Positions 8,929 through 17,387 of a DNA stretch of 32,375 nucleotides are shown piece after piece. A model generated the notes under the pieces. It did not search any database and had not been told where the DNA came from. It saw only the letters and a list, made by a program, of their open reading frames with translations. The stretch is from contig JAIRQN010000003.1 in assembly GCA_031256445.1 (NCBI GenBank), positions 1 to 32,375 of the forward strand, given 5' to 3'. This stretch comes from Treponema sp. Its GTDB lineage: Bacteria > Spirochaetota > Spirochaetia > Treponematales > Breznakiellaceae. Position 1 is the first letter of the stretch; each line of letters starts with the position of its first letter. Both the position numbers and the translations under genes were made by a program.

Positions 8929-10119
8929 CTACTCAATAATCTCCGTAACCTGGCCGGATGCTACTGTTTTGCCGCCTTCGCGGATAGCAAAACGAAGCCC
9001 TTTTTCCATGGCAATCGGGTGAATCAATTCGCCGATAATTTCGGTATTATCGCCGGGCATGACCATTTCTTTGCCTTCCGGAAGTTTAACAGTCCCTGTG
9101 ATATCAGTGGTACGGAAATAAAACTGCGGCCTGTACCCTGTAAAGAACGGGCTGTGGCGTCCGCCTTCTTCCTTGGACAGACAGTAAATCTGGCCCTTGA
9201 ATTTGCTGTGAGGCGTAATTGAACCGGGTTTTGCGAGAACCTGACCGCGTTCGACTTCCTTTTTCTCTATGCCGCGCAGAAGAGTGCCTACATTATCGCC
9301 TGCCTGCGCTTCGTCGAGCAATTTGTTGAACATTTCGATACCGGTAATAACCGTCTTCTTTGTGGGTCTGATGCCGACAATTTCCACTTCTTCGTTAAGT
9401 TTAAGAACGCCGCGTTCCACTTTTCCGGTTACGACCGTACCGCGCCCCTGAATGGTGAAAACGTCTTCTATCGGCATAATGAAAGGCTTGTCTGAATCGC
9501 GCTGAGGATCGGGGAAGTAAGAGTCCATTGCATTTAACAGCTCGTCAATGCATTTTGTCTCTTCGGCATTATCCGGTTCTGACATTGCCTTGAACGCGGA
9601 ACCTTTAATAATGGGGATTTTATCGCCGGGGAAACCGTTCTGCGTAAGAACGTCTTTGATCTCCTCTTCGACCAGTTCAAGAAGTTCAGGATCATCAACA
9701 AGATCCACCTTGTTAAGGAATACGATCATATGAGGTACGCCGACCTGGCGCGCCAAAATGATATGTTCGCGCGTTTGGGGCATTACAGAGTCGGGTGCCG
9801 AAACAACGAGAACAGCGCCGTCCATCTGGGCCGCGCCTGTGATCATGTTTTTAATATAGTCGGCATGCCCCGGACAGTCGATGTGCGCGTAATGGCGCTT
9901 GTCTGACTGATACTCAAGGTGTCTGGTATTAATGGTAATACCGCGCGCTTTTTCTTCCGGCGCGTTGTCAATGTCATCATAATTCATTACCTTATCGCCA
10001 AATTTCTTCGCGCAGTGCATGGTAATAGCCGCAGAAAGAGTGGTCTTACCGTGATCAACGTGACCAATCGTTCCGACATTCATGTGGATCTTTGTTCTAT
10101 TAAATTTATCCTTTGCCAT
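8929..10119 (-). CDS. tuf: Elongation factor Tu
   Basis: GTPase that delivers aminoacyl-tRNA to the ribosome. The 396-residue protein has G1 GHVDHGKT (19-26), the switch I segment [10 protein letters not shown]3 DCPGH (about 82), G4 NKVD (about 137) and the later domains II and III ([28 protein letters not shown]). The sequence after G3 reads [13 protein letters not shown] rather than the more common ATDGPMPQT. GGAGGACACAAA precedes the ATG. It lies between rpsG and rpsJ; no fusA intervenes as it does in many bacteria. Confidence 0.98.
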   Translation of the reverse strand: MAKDKFNRTKIHMNVGTIGHVDHGKTTLSAAITMHCAKKFGDKVMNYDDIDNAPEEKARGITINTRHLEYQSDKRHYAHIDCPGHADYIKNMITGAAQMDGAVLVVSAPDSVMPQTREHIILARQVGVPHMIVFLNKVDLVDDPELLELVEEEIKDVLTQNGFPGDKIPIIKGSAFKAMSEPDNAEETKCIDELLNAMDSYFPDPQRDSDKPFIMPIEDVFTIQGRGTVVTGKVERGVLKLNEEVEIVGIRPTKKTVITGIEMFNKLLDEAQAGDNVGTLLRGIEKKEVERGQVLAKPGSITPHSKFKGQIYCLSKEEGGRHSPFFTGYRPQFYFRTTDITGTVKLPEGKEMVMPGDNTEIIGELIHPIAMEKGLRFAIREGGKTVASGQVTEIIE

Positions 10120-10178
10120 TTTGTGTCCTCCTTCATGGGCACTAAATATTTTCTTCGTACTTACAGTACTATTAATAC

Positions 10179-10207
10179 ATATTATGAGCGGGAAACGATT
10201 AATACAA
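10179..10207 (-). promoter_or_regulatory. Possible promoter for tuf in the 253-base rpsG-tuf spacer
   Basis: On the minus strand TTGTAT (10202-10207) is followed after 17 bases by TAATAT (10179-10184), or after 15 by CATAAT. An inverted repeat GTACT-TAC-AGTAC (10157-10169) lies in the would-be leader. The rest of the spacer (10208-10372) has small hairpins (ACAAGC/GCTTGT; GGCAG/CTGCC; GCAGC/GCTGC) but no gene and no clear terminator. The match is only moderate. Confidence 0.35.
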
Positions 10208-10372
10208 GCTTTGCTTGTTTGCGGTAAATCAGCAGGTTAACGCAGAATATACGTCACTAATCTATCCACATCGTTCCACCTGTCTCATGGCAGCAAAACT
10301 GCCTGCCGCAGCGCGGCTGCATATAAAGCAAATTTGCCTTACATGTAATGATCGGTTTGGAAACCTATAAAA

Positions 10373-10843
10373 TCACCAGCGGTAATGGGCGAAAGCCTTG
10401 TTGGCCTCGGCCATTTTGTGGGTATCCTCCTTCTTTTTAAAGGCGGTACCGGTATTATTATAGGCATCAAGAAGCTCCGCCGCAAGGCGGTCTCCCATGC
10501 CTTTTCCTGAACGGGCGCGGGCGGCGCTGATTATCCACCTCATACCAAGAGCTTCGCGCCTGGTTTCCCGAATCTCCACAGGAACCTGATATGTAGCCCC
10601 GCCGACACGGCGGGACTTGACTTCGATAACAGGTTTTACATTTTCCAATGCTTTTAAAAAAACTTCAAGGGGTTCTTTTTCAGTTTTTGTCTGAAGAATA
10701 CCCAATGCGTCATGAATGATACGCAACCCTAAAGAGCGCTTGCCTTCCCACATCATCCTGTTCACAAATTTTGAAACAACAACGCTGTTGTACTTTGGAT
10801 CCGGTAAAATCCCGCGATCAATAGTTTTCTTCTTTCTACCCAT
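10373..10843 (-). CDS. rpsG: Ribosomal protein S7
   Basis: Small-subunit head assembly protein S7. It carries [21 protein letters not shown] near residue 16, [18 protein letters not shown] near 75 and [14 protein letters not shown] near 95. Length 156 is normal. It starts six bases after the rpsL stop, with TTAGG as a weak ribosome binding site, so coupling to rpsL is likely. Confidence 0.97.
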   Translation of the reverse strand: MGRKKKTIDRGILPDPKYNSVVVSKFVNRMMWEGKRSLGLRIIHDALGILQTKTEKEPLEVFLKALENVKPVIEVKSRRVGGATYQVPVEIRETRREALGMRWIISAARARSGKGMGDRLAAELLDAYNNTGTAFKKKEDTHKMAEANKAFAHYRW

Positions 10844-10849
10844 ATATAC

Positions 10850-11224
10850 CTAAGCCTTGGGCCGTTTAGCGCCGTATTTTGAGCGGCTTCTCTTGCGATC
10901 CGCTACGCCCAATGTATCTTTTGCGCCCCGGATAATATGATAACGTACGCCGGGAAGGTCTTTTACACGCCCGCCTCTGACCAAAACAACAGAGTGTTCC
11001 TGTAAATTATGTCCGATTCCGGGAATATAGGCGGTAACTTCGGTTCCGTGGGAAAGACGCACGCGCGCTACTTTCCTGAGCGCTGAATTGGGCTTTTTGG
11101 GTGTTACAGTCATAACGCGGGTACAAACTCCGCGTTTTTGCGGGCAGGACTGTAAAGCCGGAGATTTCGTCTTGGAAGTTACCTTTTGCCGTCCAAAACG
11201 AACCAATTGGTTAATAGTAGGCAT
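10850..11224 (-). CDS. rpsL: Ribosomal protein S12
   Basis: Small-subunit decoding-centre protein S12. It begins [12 protein letters not shown] and contains [19 protein letters not shown] and [16 protein letters not shown]. The lysine in TPKKPNSA that is changed in many streptomycin-resistant mutants is present, so the protein has the wild-type form at that site. Length 124. GGAG lies nine bases before the ATG. It is the first gene of the str segment. Confidence 0.98.
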   Translation of the reverse strand: MPTINQLVRFGRQKVTSKTKSPALQSCPQKRGVCTRVMTVTPKKPNSALRKVARVRLSHGTEVTAYIPGIGHNLQEHSVVLVRGGRVKDLPGVRYHIIRGAKDTLGVADRKRSRSKYGAKRPKA

Positions 11225-11253
11225 TCGTCAAAAACTCCTTAATATGTTCGCAT

Positions 11254-11281
11254 ATTATAAGCTCGCTATTATCTGTGTCCG
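11254..11281 (-). promoter_or_regulatory. Promoter candidate for rpsL (str operon)
   Basis: A perfect TATAAT on the minus strand (11254-11259) is preceded at 16 bases by CGGACA (11276-11281, four of six -35 matches). The predicted start lies about 20-25 bases before the rpsL ATG. The rest of the spacer to the zinc-ribbon gene (11282-11411) is AT-rich; I see no gene in it. Confidence 0.5.
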
Positions 11282-11411
11282 CACATAAATTGGACGCAAT
11301 CAATAACTCCCTCAAGAAAAGGGGTTAGAGATAGAATGTATCAAAATGAATAAAAAAGATCAAGTAGAAAAAAGAAAAAGGTGTCAGACAAGTATAGGGA
11401 ATTTTACCTAT

Positions 11412-11437
11412 AAGAGAATAAAACCGGCTACCTGGTT
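11412..11437 (-). terminator. Intrinsic terminator overlapping the stop of the zinc-ribbon gene
   Basis: On the minus strand AACCAGG, loop TAG, CCGGTT (one bulged A) is followed by TTATTCT. The loop TAG is the stop codon of the upstream membrane-anchored zinc-ribbon gene. It would separate the ileS-lipoprotein-fmdB unit from the str operon. The stem is short, so termination may be partial. Confidence 0.45.
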
Positions 11438-11718
11438 ATGAACCATGAAAGAAACGCGATAATGAGAAGCAGGATTATTATGGGGAGAATGTAAACATTG
11501 GCGGACGGCGAGCCGGACGGTTTTTGCCTGTTTTTAAGGGAGGAATCAGAATAACCGCATGAAGGACAGCCTTTCAGAAAAAGCTTATCATCGCCGGAGA
11601 AACCGCAGGAGGGGCAGCGGACTGAAGAAAAAAAACGGCCGCATCCGGGGCAGGTTTTCGCGCCGTTATCAACTTCACTGCCGCAGTTATCGCAAAAAAA
11701 ACGCGGTTTCTTTTTCAC
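11428..11718 (-). CDS. Membrane-anchored double zinc-ribbon protein
   Basis: 96 residues with four CxxC pairs (Cys 9/12, 23/26, 35/38, 51/54), i.e. two zinc ribbons, then a Ser/Lys-rich linker and one C-terminal hydrophobic segment (about 75-94, ending WFITR). The topology suggests a cytoplasmic zinc-binding head with a C-terminal membrane anchor. The start is GTG (11718) with no strong ribosome binding site. It follows fmdB by 79 bases. Function is unknown; such domains are common in proteins of unknown role. Confidence 0.75.
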   Translation of the reverse strand: MKKKPRFFCDNCGSEVDNGAKTCPGCGRFFSSVRCPSCGFSGDDKLFLKGCPSCGYSDSSLKNRQKPSGSPSANVYILPIIILLLIIAFLSWFITR

Positions 11719-11797
11719 AAGACTACTGCCACGAATAAAATCATTTTAAATCACCTCTGACTTTAACAAGCGAAAATACGTGTTTTTCCGCAGAACC

Positions 11798-12160
11798 TTA
11801 CGCATGACATGAAGCGGAACTATCAGCGGAAACGCCCCTGGCAGGACACCCGCTGCACGGAGAAGGCGCCGCCGCGGAAGAAGAATTTTCCGTAACAGTT
11901 TCCGGTTTGGAATCCGCCTTTTTCGATGATGAATCAGTTTCTGTTCCGCCTGTTTCCTTGCGGGATGATTTTGCATTGCTTTTATTTCTGTCGGTAACAT
12001 AAAACCCGGAACCTTTAAAAATAACCCCGGTCCCGCCAAAAATCAGCCGTCTGACTTCCATGCCGCATTCGGGGCAATTCTTGAGAGGCGGGTCACTCAT
12101 GGACTGAAAAATTTCAAAATTGTGCGAACAGCTTTTACATTCGTATTCATAAGTTGGCAT
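11798..12160 (-). CDS. FmdB-type zinc-ribbon regulatory protein
   Basis: 120 residues. The N-terminal 45 match the FmdB/CxxC-CxxC-SSSS family: MPTYEYECKSCSHNFEIFQS with Cys 8/11 and 29/32, then RRLIFGGTGVIFKGSGFY. The rest is a low-complexity Ser/Thr/Lys tail ending in extra cysteines (CSGCP, SCHA). FmdB was named as a putative regulator of formamidase; the biochemical role of the family is unsettled. It starts eight bases after the lipoprotein gene, in the same unit. Confidence 0.85.
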   Translation of the reverse strand: MPTYEYECKSCSHNFEIFQSMSDPPLKNCPECGMEVRRLIFGGTGVIFKGSGFYVTDRNKSNAKSSRKETGGTETDSSSKKADSKPETVTENSSSAAAPSPCSGCPARGVSADSSASCHA

Positions 12161-12168
12161 AATTAACC

Positions 12169-13245
12169 TTAATATAATAAAAACATTCCCAAAAGTAAAG
12201 ACATCTCTTTTTTTCCCAGGGGAGCCGACCTGATATTAATGAAGCGATCGTTTCGAACTGGAGGATGAGCCAAAAAGAGCAGAGAAAAAACAGAATTGGA
12301 ATCGGCGGGTGACAATGAGGCGGCAATGCCAAGAATGGATGTTACGCCGCGCGCCTGAGCGGCGCTATCAAATTGAATTCTGGCGATAATTTCATACTTT
12401 TCAGGGTCGGAAGTTTTTTCATTGCCGTCCGCGGCGGCGTAAGGAATAACATTGACAAAAAGTTCTTTCGCGGGGATCTCAATCGGCAGTCCGTTGCCGC
12501 TGAGCAGTCTGTTCATAATTGAGCCGGGAGCGCTGAACCAGCAGGAAATAAAGGCTTCTTCTGCAGAGCGCCGGAAAGCGATAAAGCCTTCGGGTATTTT
12601 TGCCATATTTTCGGGAGCGGTAACTGGTTCTGCCGGCGGCTGCGCGCGCGGTTCTTTAGCCTGCGGTTCGGGAGCAGCGGCGAGTATGAATGCCTGTTTC
12701 GCGTTTAAAGTTATGGAAAGCCCGTTAGCTGAAGAATACCAGTATGTATACGGCGCCGTGCCGTTATGCGCCACTTTAACACGGCGTTTTTTCCATTCTT
12801 TGCTCATGCCAAATAAAAACCTTGCGCTGTTATCGGGATAATTTCCCCATGTTACAAGCTGGAATTGCCGTCCGCTCTCCTGAGGAAACAGCGCCGCCAC
12901 GGTAAACTCCGTTCTTTCAATCACCGGCTTTGCCTGTATGGCGTTCATTTTCATAATGGGCAACAGTTCCAGAATTGGCAGCGCCTGCTGCATATTTGCA
13001 AAAAGATAAACCGACGCGCCGGTTTCAAGCGGCACTGTTTCCGCTTCCACAGGAGGACTGCCTGCAATTTGCACAGCGGACTGACAGGAGAGCAGAAGAA
13101 TAGCGAGAACAACGAGAACAACGAACAGTGAACCATGAACAATAAAGAGCGAAAAGAGTTTAGCGCTGAGTGCGGAGTGCGGAGCGAAATTAACTAAAGA
13201 TCTGTCACTGGTCAGTTTTAATTTTTCACTATTCGTACTAACCAT
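12169..13245 (-). CDS. Lipoprotein of unknown function
   Basis: I do not recognise the family. A hydrophobic segment ends in a lipobox-like LLLSC (Cys 54), followed by a Pro/Glu-rich stretch and a mixed alpha/beta region; a second Pro/Ala/Glu-rich linker lies near residue 190. The start used is the ATG at 13245 preceded by GGGAGAAG, which is inside the last 28 bases of ileS. It gives an unusually long pre-lipobox region (53 residues), partly encoded by short repeats (CACTCCG repeated; GTTGTTCTC twice). A frame extending to 13293 exists but is less likely. The C-terminus ends in a second hydrophobic stretch (MSLLLGMFLLY). Confidence 0.65.
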   Translation of the reverse strand: MVSTNSEKLKLTSDRSLVNFAPHSALSAKLFSLFIVHGSLFVVLVVLAILLLSCQSAVQIAGSPPVEAETVPLETGASVYLFANMQQALPILELLPIMKMNAIQAKPVIERTEFTVAALFPQESGRQFQLVTWGNYPDNSARFLFGMSKEWKKRRVKVAHNGTAPYTYWYSSANGLSITLNAKQAFILAAAPEPQAKEPRAQPPAEPVTAPENMAKIPEGFIAFRRSAEEAFISCWFSAPGSIMNRLLSGNGLPIEIPAKELFVNVIPYAAADGNEKTSDPEKYEIIARIQFDSAAQARGVTSILGIAASLSPADSNSVFSLLFLAHPPVRNDRFINIRSAPLGKKEMSLLLGMFLLY

Positions 13246-16200
13246 GCGTCTTCTCCCGCTTCTATCGGGATTTGGCCTTCCGTTTTTGCCCATTCAGTTT
13301 TAACGGCAAGGGTTTCCGCGGCGGCGGTTTCACCGAAGCAATCCCAGGCTTCTTTAAGGGAACCGCTTCCGTAAACTGTCAGGTGAATGCGGTCTGTGAC
13401 AGACAGGCCTGTCTCTTTTCGGGCGTTCTGTATTCCGCGGATTAAATCGCGTATATCGCCTTCCATTGAAAGTTCGCGGGTGATTTCAGTATCAAGGCCG
13501 ACTGTCAATGTTCCTTCGTTAAGTACGCGCAGCGCCGCTTTTTCTATGCGTCTGATGTCAAGTTTTTCAGCCGTTATTTCAATTGTTCGTGCGCCGCCTT
13601 CAGCCGGAATTTCAATTGATAAGGAAGCCCCTTCCATGACGCTTTGAATTTCACGCGACGTAAGCGATTCGATGCGAGCGGCCGCGGCTTTCATGTCTTT
13701 GCCAAGTTCTTTTCCAAGGACGCGGAAATTGGCCTTTACCTCGTACTCTATAAGGTCTTCTTCGTTATCTGAAAATATCACTTCTTTTACATTGAGCTCT
13801 TCGCGGATAATGTCCGCCATGCCGGCAAGAGCCTTCTTTTCTTCTGGATTGCGCGTAACAAGTTCCGCCTTTCTCAGCGGCTGGCGCGCTTTTATGCTGT
13901 ACTGCGAACGAAGAGCGCGTCCGATTGAAACGGCGGACATAACGGATGCCATCCGGAACTCAAGCGGTTTGTTGCGGCGTTTTTCGATTGGAGAGGGAAA
14001 ATCCGCAAGGTGCACAGATTCTCTGTCCGTATCAAGGCGCAGATTCCGCCAGATTGCCTCGGTAGTAAACGGCATGAAGGGGGCGGCTACCGTAATTAGC
14101 GTTTTTAAAGCGTAATAGAGCGTACCGTAAGCTTCAATTTTATCGCTGTCATTTTCGCTCCTCCAGAAACGCCGGCGGGAACGCCGGATATACCAGTTGT
14201 TAAGAAGGTCGATAAAACGCAGGAACGGATCGACAGCGCGGCTGAGATCGTAATCATCGAGCGCGCCGACTGCTTTCTCCACAAGGGTCTGCGCTTCTGA
14301 AAGTATCCATTGATCAAGGGGATTAACCGGATTTTCCGGTGCACCCGCGGGAGTTACTTTATCAATATTGGCGTATGTAACATAAAAACTGTACGCGTTC
14401 CACAGCGGGATGATGATGCTTTTTAACACCTCACGTACGCCTTCGTCGCTGTAACGCAGGTCGTCCGCTTTTACCACTGCGGAGTGCACCAAAAAGAGGC
14501 GCAGCGCGTCCGCGCCGAAAGAGTTAATCACTTCGTTGGGGTCCGTGTAGTTGCGAAGACTCTTGCTCATTTTTTTGCCGTCGCTGGCGAGCACAAGGCC
14601 GCTGACGACGCAGTTTTTAAAAGCCGGCCTTTTAAAAAGCGCGGCCGCGAGAATTGTCAGAGTGTAAAACCAGCCGCGTGTCTGATCCAGCCCTTCGCTG
14701 ATAAAATCCGAAGGAAAGTGATTTTCAAAAAACTCCTTGTTTTTAAAAGGATAATGATTCTGTGCGTAGGGCATCGCCCCCGATTCAAACCAGCAGTCCA
14801 GAACTTCCGGCACGCGCTTCATTGTTTTTCCGCATTCGCACGGAATTGTAATTTTATCTACAAAGTGTTTATGAAGATCTTCGGGGTAAACTCCGGAAAG
14901 TTCCTTCAGTTTTTCGCGGCTGCCAACGCAGATTATTTTTCCGCATTCTTCGCATTTCCAGACGGGAAGCGGGTTGCCCCAATAACGGCTTCGGCTGATT
15001 GCCCAGTCGCGCGCGCCTTCCAGCCATTTGCCGAACCTTCCGTCTTTTATATGACCTGGCACCCAGCAGATTTGGTTATTTGCGTCTAACATATCCTTCT
15101 TGATTTTTTCAACATTTACAAACCATGAACCTACTGCGCGGTAGATAAGCGGACTTGAACATCTCCAGCAGTGAGGATAGGAGTGAAGAATCTGATCTCT
15201 TTTAAACAGTTTTCCCTCGCTTTTTAACCTTTCCATGATTGCCCTGTCGGCATCCTTGACAAAGATACCCTGATAATCGCTTACCTCGCCTGTGAATTTA
15301 CATTCAGCGTCCACAGGGCAGATGACCGGAATGCCGGTTCCCTTGAGTACGCGTGCGTCATCTTCGCCGAATCCGGGCGCTGTGTGCACTATGCCTGTGC
15401 CGTCTTCTGTTGAGACAAAATCGCCGAGGAAGGTGCGGAAGGCAAAAGGCGCGTCTTTAAAGTACGGAAAAAGCGGCTCGTACTGCATGCCTTTTAAATC
15501 GCCGCCTTTTTTTGTCCAGATTATTTTATATTCGGTTTCGTTTTTAAAATACTCAGGCAATCGGGATTTAGCGAGTATATAGTGAGAGGAAGGAGACTTG
15601 GGAGCCAGTTCTTCGATTAAGACATAATCAATGTCAGCGCCAAGAGTCAACGCGAGGTTTGAAGGCAGCGTCCACGGCGTTGTCGTCCACGCGAGAAAAA
15701 ATGTTTCAGGAGGAATTTCAATTCTTTCTGTCCCGCTGATCGCTTTAAATTTGATGGTTATCGCAGGATCATGAACGTCCCTGTAACCGCCAAGATTAAG
15801 CTCGTGGTTGGAGAGAACTGTGGCGCAGCGGGGGCAGTACGGCAGATTGTAATAACCTTCGTATAACAGGCCCTTTTCCCAGAGGGAAGAAACTATCCAC
15901 CATATTGTTTCCATGTAATCGCTTTCCATGGTTTTATAATCGTTGTCAAAATCCACCCAGCGGCCAAGGCGGGTGATTGTTGAGCGCCATTCTTTCACAT
16001 AACGGAGTACGGATGAGCGGCAGGCTTCGTTAAAATTGGCGATGCCGTATTCTTCGATGGCGGTCTTTGAATTAAGGCCGAGTTCCTTTTCAATCAGGTT
16101 TTCTACAGGAAGGCCGTGACAGTCCCAGCCGAAGCGGCGCTCGACTCTTTTGCCTTTCATGCACTGGTAACGGGGAATTATGTCTTTTATTGTGCTTGGT

Positions 16201-16379
16201 ACAAAGTGCCCGAAGTGAGGCAGCCCCGTGGCAAAAGGAGGCCCGTCGTAAAAAACGAACTCCTGTGATTTTTCCCGCTGCGACAGGGATTTTTCGAAAA
16301 TATGGTTTTGTTCCCAGAATTTAAGTATTTCTTCTTCAAGTTTGGGGAAATTTACTTTTGTATCTACCGGTTTATACAC
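13218..16379 (-). CDS. ileS: Isoleucyl-tRNA synthetase (long, eukaryote-like type)
   Basis: Class I synthetase charging tRNA-Ile, 1053 residues. The HIGH motif appears as HFGH (55-58) in GLPHFGHFVPSTIKD, and KMSKS at 603-607 (DGKKMSKSLRNY). The editing domain lies between (FLAWTTTPWTLPSNLAL). Cys pairs (CPRC, CEECGKIIC, CECG) occur in the catalytic insertions. The length and the long C-terminal region point to the ileS2-like class, which in several bacteria is less sensitive to mupirocin; this is inference. The start is GTG (16379) with AGGAGAA seven bases before it. Confidence 0.97.
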   Translation of the reverse strand: MYKPVDTKVNFPKLEEEILKFWEQNHIFEKSLSQREKSQEFVFYDGPPFATGLPHFGHFVPSTIKDIIPRYQCMKGKRVERRFGWDCHGLPVENLIEKELGLNSKTAIEEYGIANFNEACRSSVLRYVKEWRSTITRLGRWVDFDNDYKTMESDYMETIWWIVSSLWEKGLLYEGYYNLPYCPRCATVLSNHELNLGGYRDVHDPAITIKFKAISGTERIEIPPETFFLAWTTTPWTLPSNLALTLGADIDYVLIEELAPKSPSSHYILAKSRLPEYFKNETEYKIIWTKKGGDLKGMQYEPLFPYFKDAPFAFRTFLGDFVSTEDGTGIVHTAPGFGEDDARVLKGTGIPVICPVDAECKFTGEVSDYQGIFVKDADRAIMERLKSEGKLFKRDQILHSYPHCWRCSSPLIYRAVGSWFVNVEKIKKDMLDANNQICWVPGHIKDGRFGKWLEGARDWAISRSRYWGNPLPVWKCEECGKIICVGSREKLKELSGVYPEDLHKHFVDKITIPCECGKTMKRVPEVLDCWFESGAMPYAQNHYPFKNKEFFENHFPSDFISEGLDQTRGWFYTLTILAAALFKRPAFKNCVVSGLVLASDGKKMSKSLRNYTDPNEVINSFGADALRLFLVHSAVVKADDLRYSDEGVREVLKSIIIPLWNAYSFYVTYANIDKVTPAGAPENPVNPLDQWILSEAQTLVEKAVGALDDYDLSRAVDPFLRFIDLLNNWYIRRSRRRFWRSENDSDKIEAYGTLYYALKTLITVAAPFMPFTTEAIWRNLRLDTDRESVHLADFPSPIEKRRNKPLEFRMASVMSAVSIGRALRSQYSIKARQPLRKAELVTRNPEEKKALAGMADIIREELNVKEVIFSDNEEDLIEYEVKANFRVLGKELGKDMKAAAARIESLTSREIQSVMEGASLSIEIPAEGGARTIEITAEKLDIRRIEKAALRVLNEGTLTVGLDTEITRELSMEGDIRDLIRGIQNARKETGLSVTDRIHLTVYGSGSLKEAWDCFGETAAAETLAVKTEWAKTEGQIPIEAGEDAWLVRIVKN

Positions 16380-16481
16380 GATGTTCTCCTGCTTTTATGT
16401 TTAAAAAAAGTATGCCATAAAGCGGGATTTTTTTCTATGCCAGGCAGCAGTTTTATAACTGAAGTTATCGAACAACTCTAT

Positions 16482-17237
16482 TTACTGTTTTTCCCGTTCG
16501 AGTAAAATCCGTATCGCTTCCACCGCAGTCTTTATACCCTGTTCAGTTTCATGATTACGCGAATTGGACAAGCCGATTTTTTCACGTTCCTGATTCCAGA
16601 CAACATTGAGGACGCAGCCGGCTCTTGCGCCCAGGATCTGGCTTACGATGAACAAAGCCGCGCTTTCCATTTCTGAGGCAAGGCATCCCGCTTTCTTCCA
16701 GGCATCCCATTTGCTTCTCAGTTTATAACCGGCCGGCATTCTGTCCGGCGAGTGCTGTCCGTAAAAGGAGTCCTTGCATTGCACAATTCCGGCATGCCAT
16801 TTTTGACCAAGATTTTTCGCGGCCTCTACCAGCGCATTGGTTACATCCAGATTTGCGACAGCCGGGAATTCAACCGGCACATACTCGCGGGTGGTTCCCT
16901 CCATGCGGATTGCGCCCGTAGCGATTACAATGTCTCCGCCAATCACGGGAAGCGCAATACCGCCGCAGGTGCCGACTCTTATAAAATTGCGCACTCCTGT
17001 TACATAGAGCTCCTCCACGGCAATGGCCGTCGAAGGGCCGCCCATACCGGTCGATATTACCATGACAGTTCTGCCTGACAGTTCTCCAAGCCATGCAGTG
17101 TATTCGCGGTTCTGGTGAAAAAAACGCGGGTTATCCAGACAGGAGGCGATTTTTTCCACGCGGCCGGGATCGCCTGGAAGGATCGCGTACTGCGCGCCGT
17201 GGGAGTCATCAAAGTCTATGTGGTATAGTTTTTCCAT
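16482..17237 (-). CDS. udp: Uridine phosphorylase / nucleoside phosphorylase
   Basis: 251-residue PNP/UDP-family phosphorylase that splits a nucleoside with phosphate to base and ribose-1-phosphate. Family motifs: AILPGDPGRVEKIA at the N-terminus (phosphate site), VISTGMGGPSTAIAVEE, FIRVGTCGG near residue 87, and ASEMESAALFIV near 190 (ribose-binding Glu and Met). The start is the ATG at 17237 with GGAGG upstream. The sequence resembles Udp more than purine phosphorylase, but specificity is not proven by motifs. It lies just downstream of the nucleoside ABC transporter, which fits salvage of imported nucleosides. Confidence 0.88.
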   Translation of the reverse strand: MEKLYHIDFDDSHGAQYAILPGDPGRVEKIASCLDNPRFFHQNREYTAWLGELSGRTVMVISTGMGGPSTAIAVEELYVTGVRNFIRVGTCGGIALPVIGGDIVIATGAIRMEGTTREYVPVEFPAVANLDVTNALVEAAKNLGQKWHAGIVQCKDSFYGQHSPDRMPAGYKLRSKWDAWKKAGCLASEMESAALFIVSQILGARAGCVLNVVWNQEREKIGLSNSRNHETEQGIKTAVEAIRILLEREKQ

Positions 17238-17258
17238 ATTTTTACCTCCGTAAAAAAG

Positions 17259-17373
17259 CGGATGCTCTACCTGCGTCCGCGGCGCCCGTATAAGGATAAA
17301 TCCTTTACGCATTGTAACAAATTAAACATTTTACTGCGCGCCGGCGCGTGTTAATTTTATCCATCCACACCCC
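17259..17373. repeat. Dispersed intergenic repeat, copy A
   Basis: This 115-base segment aligns end to end with 23754-23867. Shared blocks include CGGATGC, GCGTCCGCG, ACGCATT-TAACAA and GCGCCGGCGCGTGTTAAT. An internal hairpin AAGGAT/ATCCTT corresponds to AAGCT/AGCTT in copy B. On the minus strand a TGTTACAAT box (extended -10-like) is directed toward udp. It fills most of the gap between the second permease gene and udp. Confidence 0.8.
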
Positions 17374-17384
17374 TTAACGGGGTG
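17368..17384 (-). promoter_or_regulatory. Short perfect hairpin after the nucleoside permease stop
   Basis: CACCCC, loop of five, GGGGTG form a perfect six-pair stem three bases after the permease stop codon. There is no U-run after it on the minus strand, so a 3'-end stabiliser or processing site is more likely than an intrinsic terminator. Confidence 0.4.
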
Positions 17385-17387
17385 CTG

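Noticed and set aside
11340-11400. GGTGTCAGAC motif beside A-rich DNA, resembling a half of a common extragenic palindrome
   Set aside because: Only one half-site is present (followed by AAGTATAGGG), with no complementary arm, so a repeat cannot be supported.
14484-15089. 201-codon plus-strand ORF inside ileS
   Set aside because: It is a long open frame antisense to a well-supported synthetase gene, with no family resemblance or binding site.
16380-16481. T-box or other leader control of ileS
   Set aside because: The gap is only about 100 bases, with a TATGCCA direct repeat but no specifier-loop or T-box-like sequence that I can identify.
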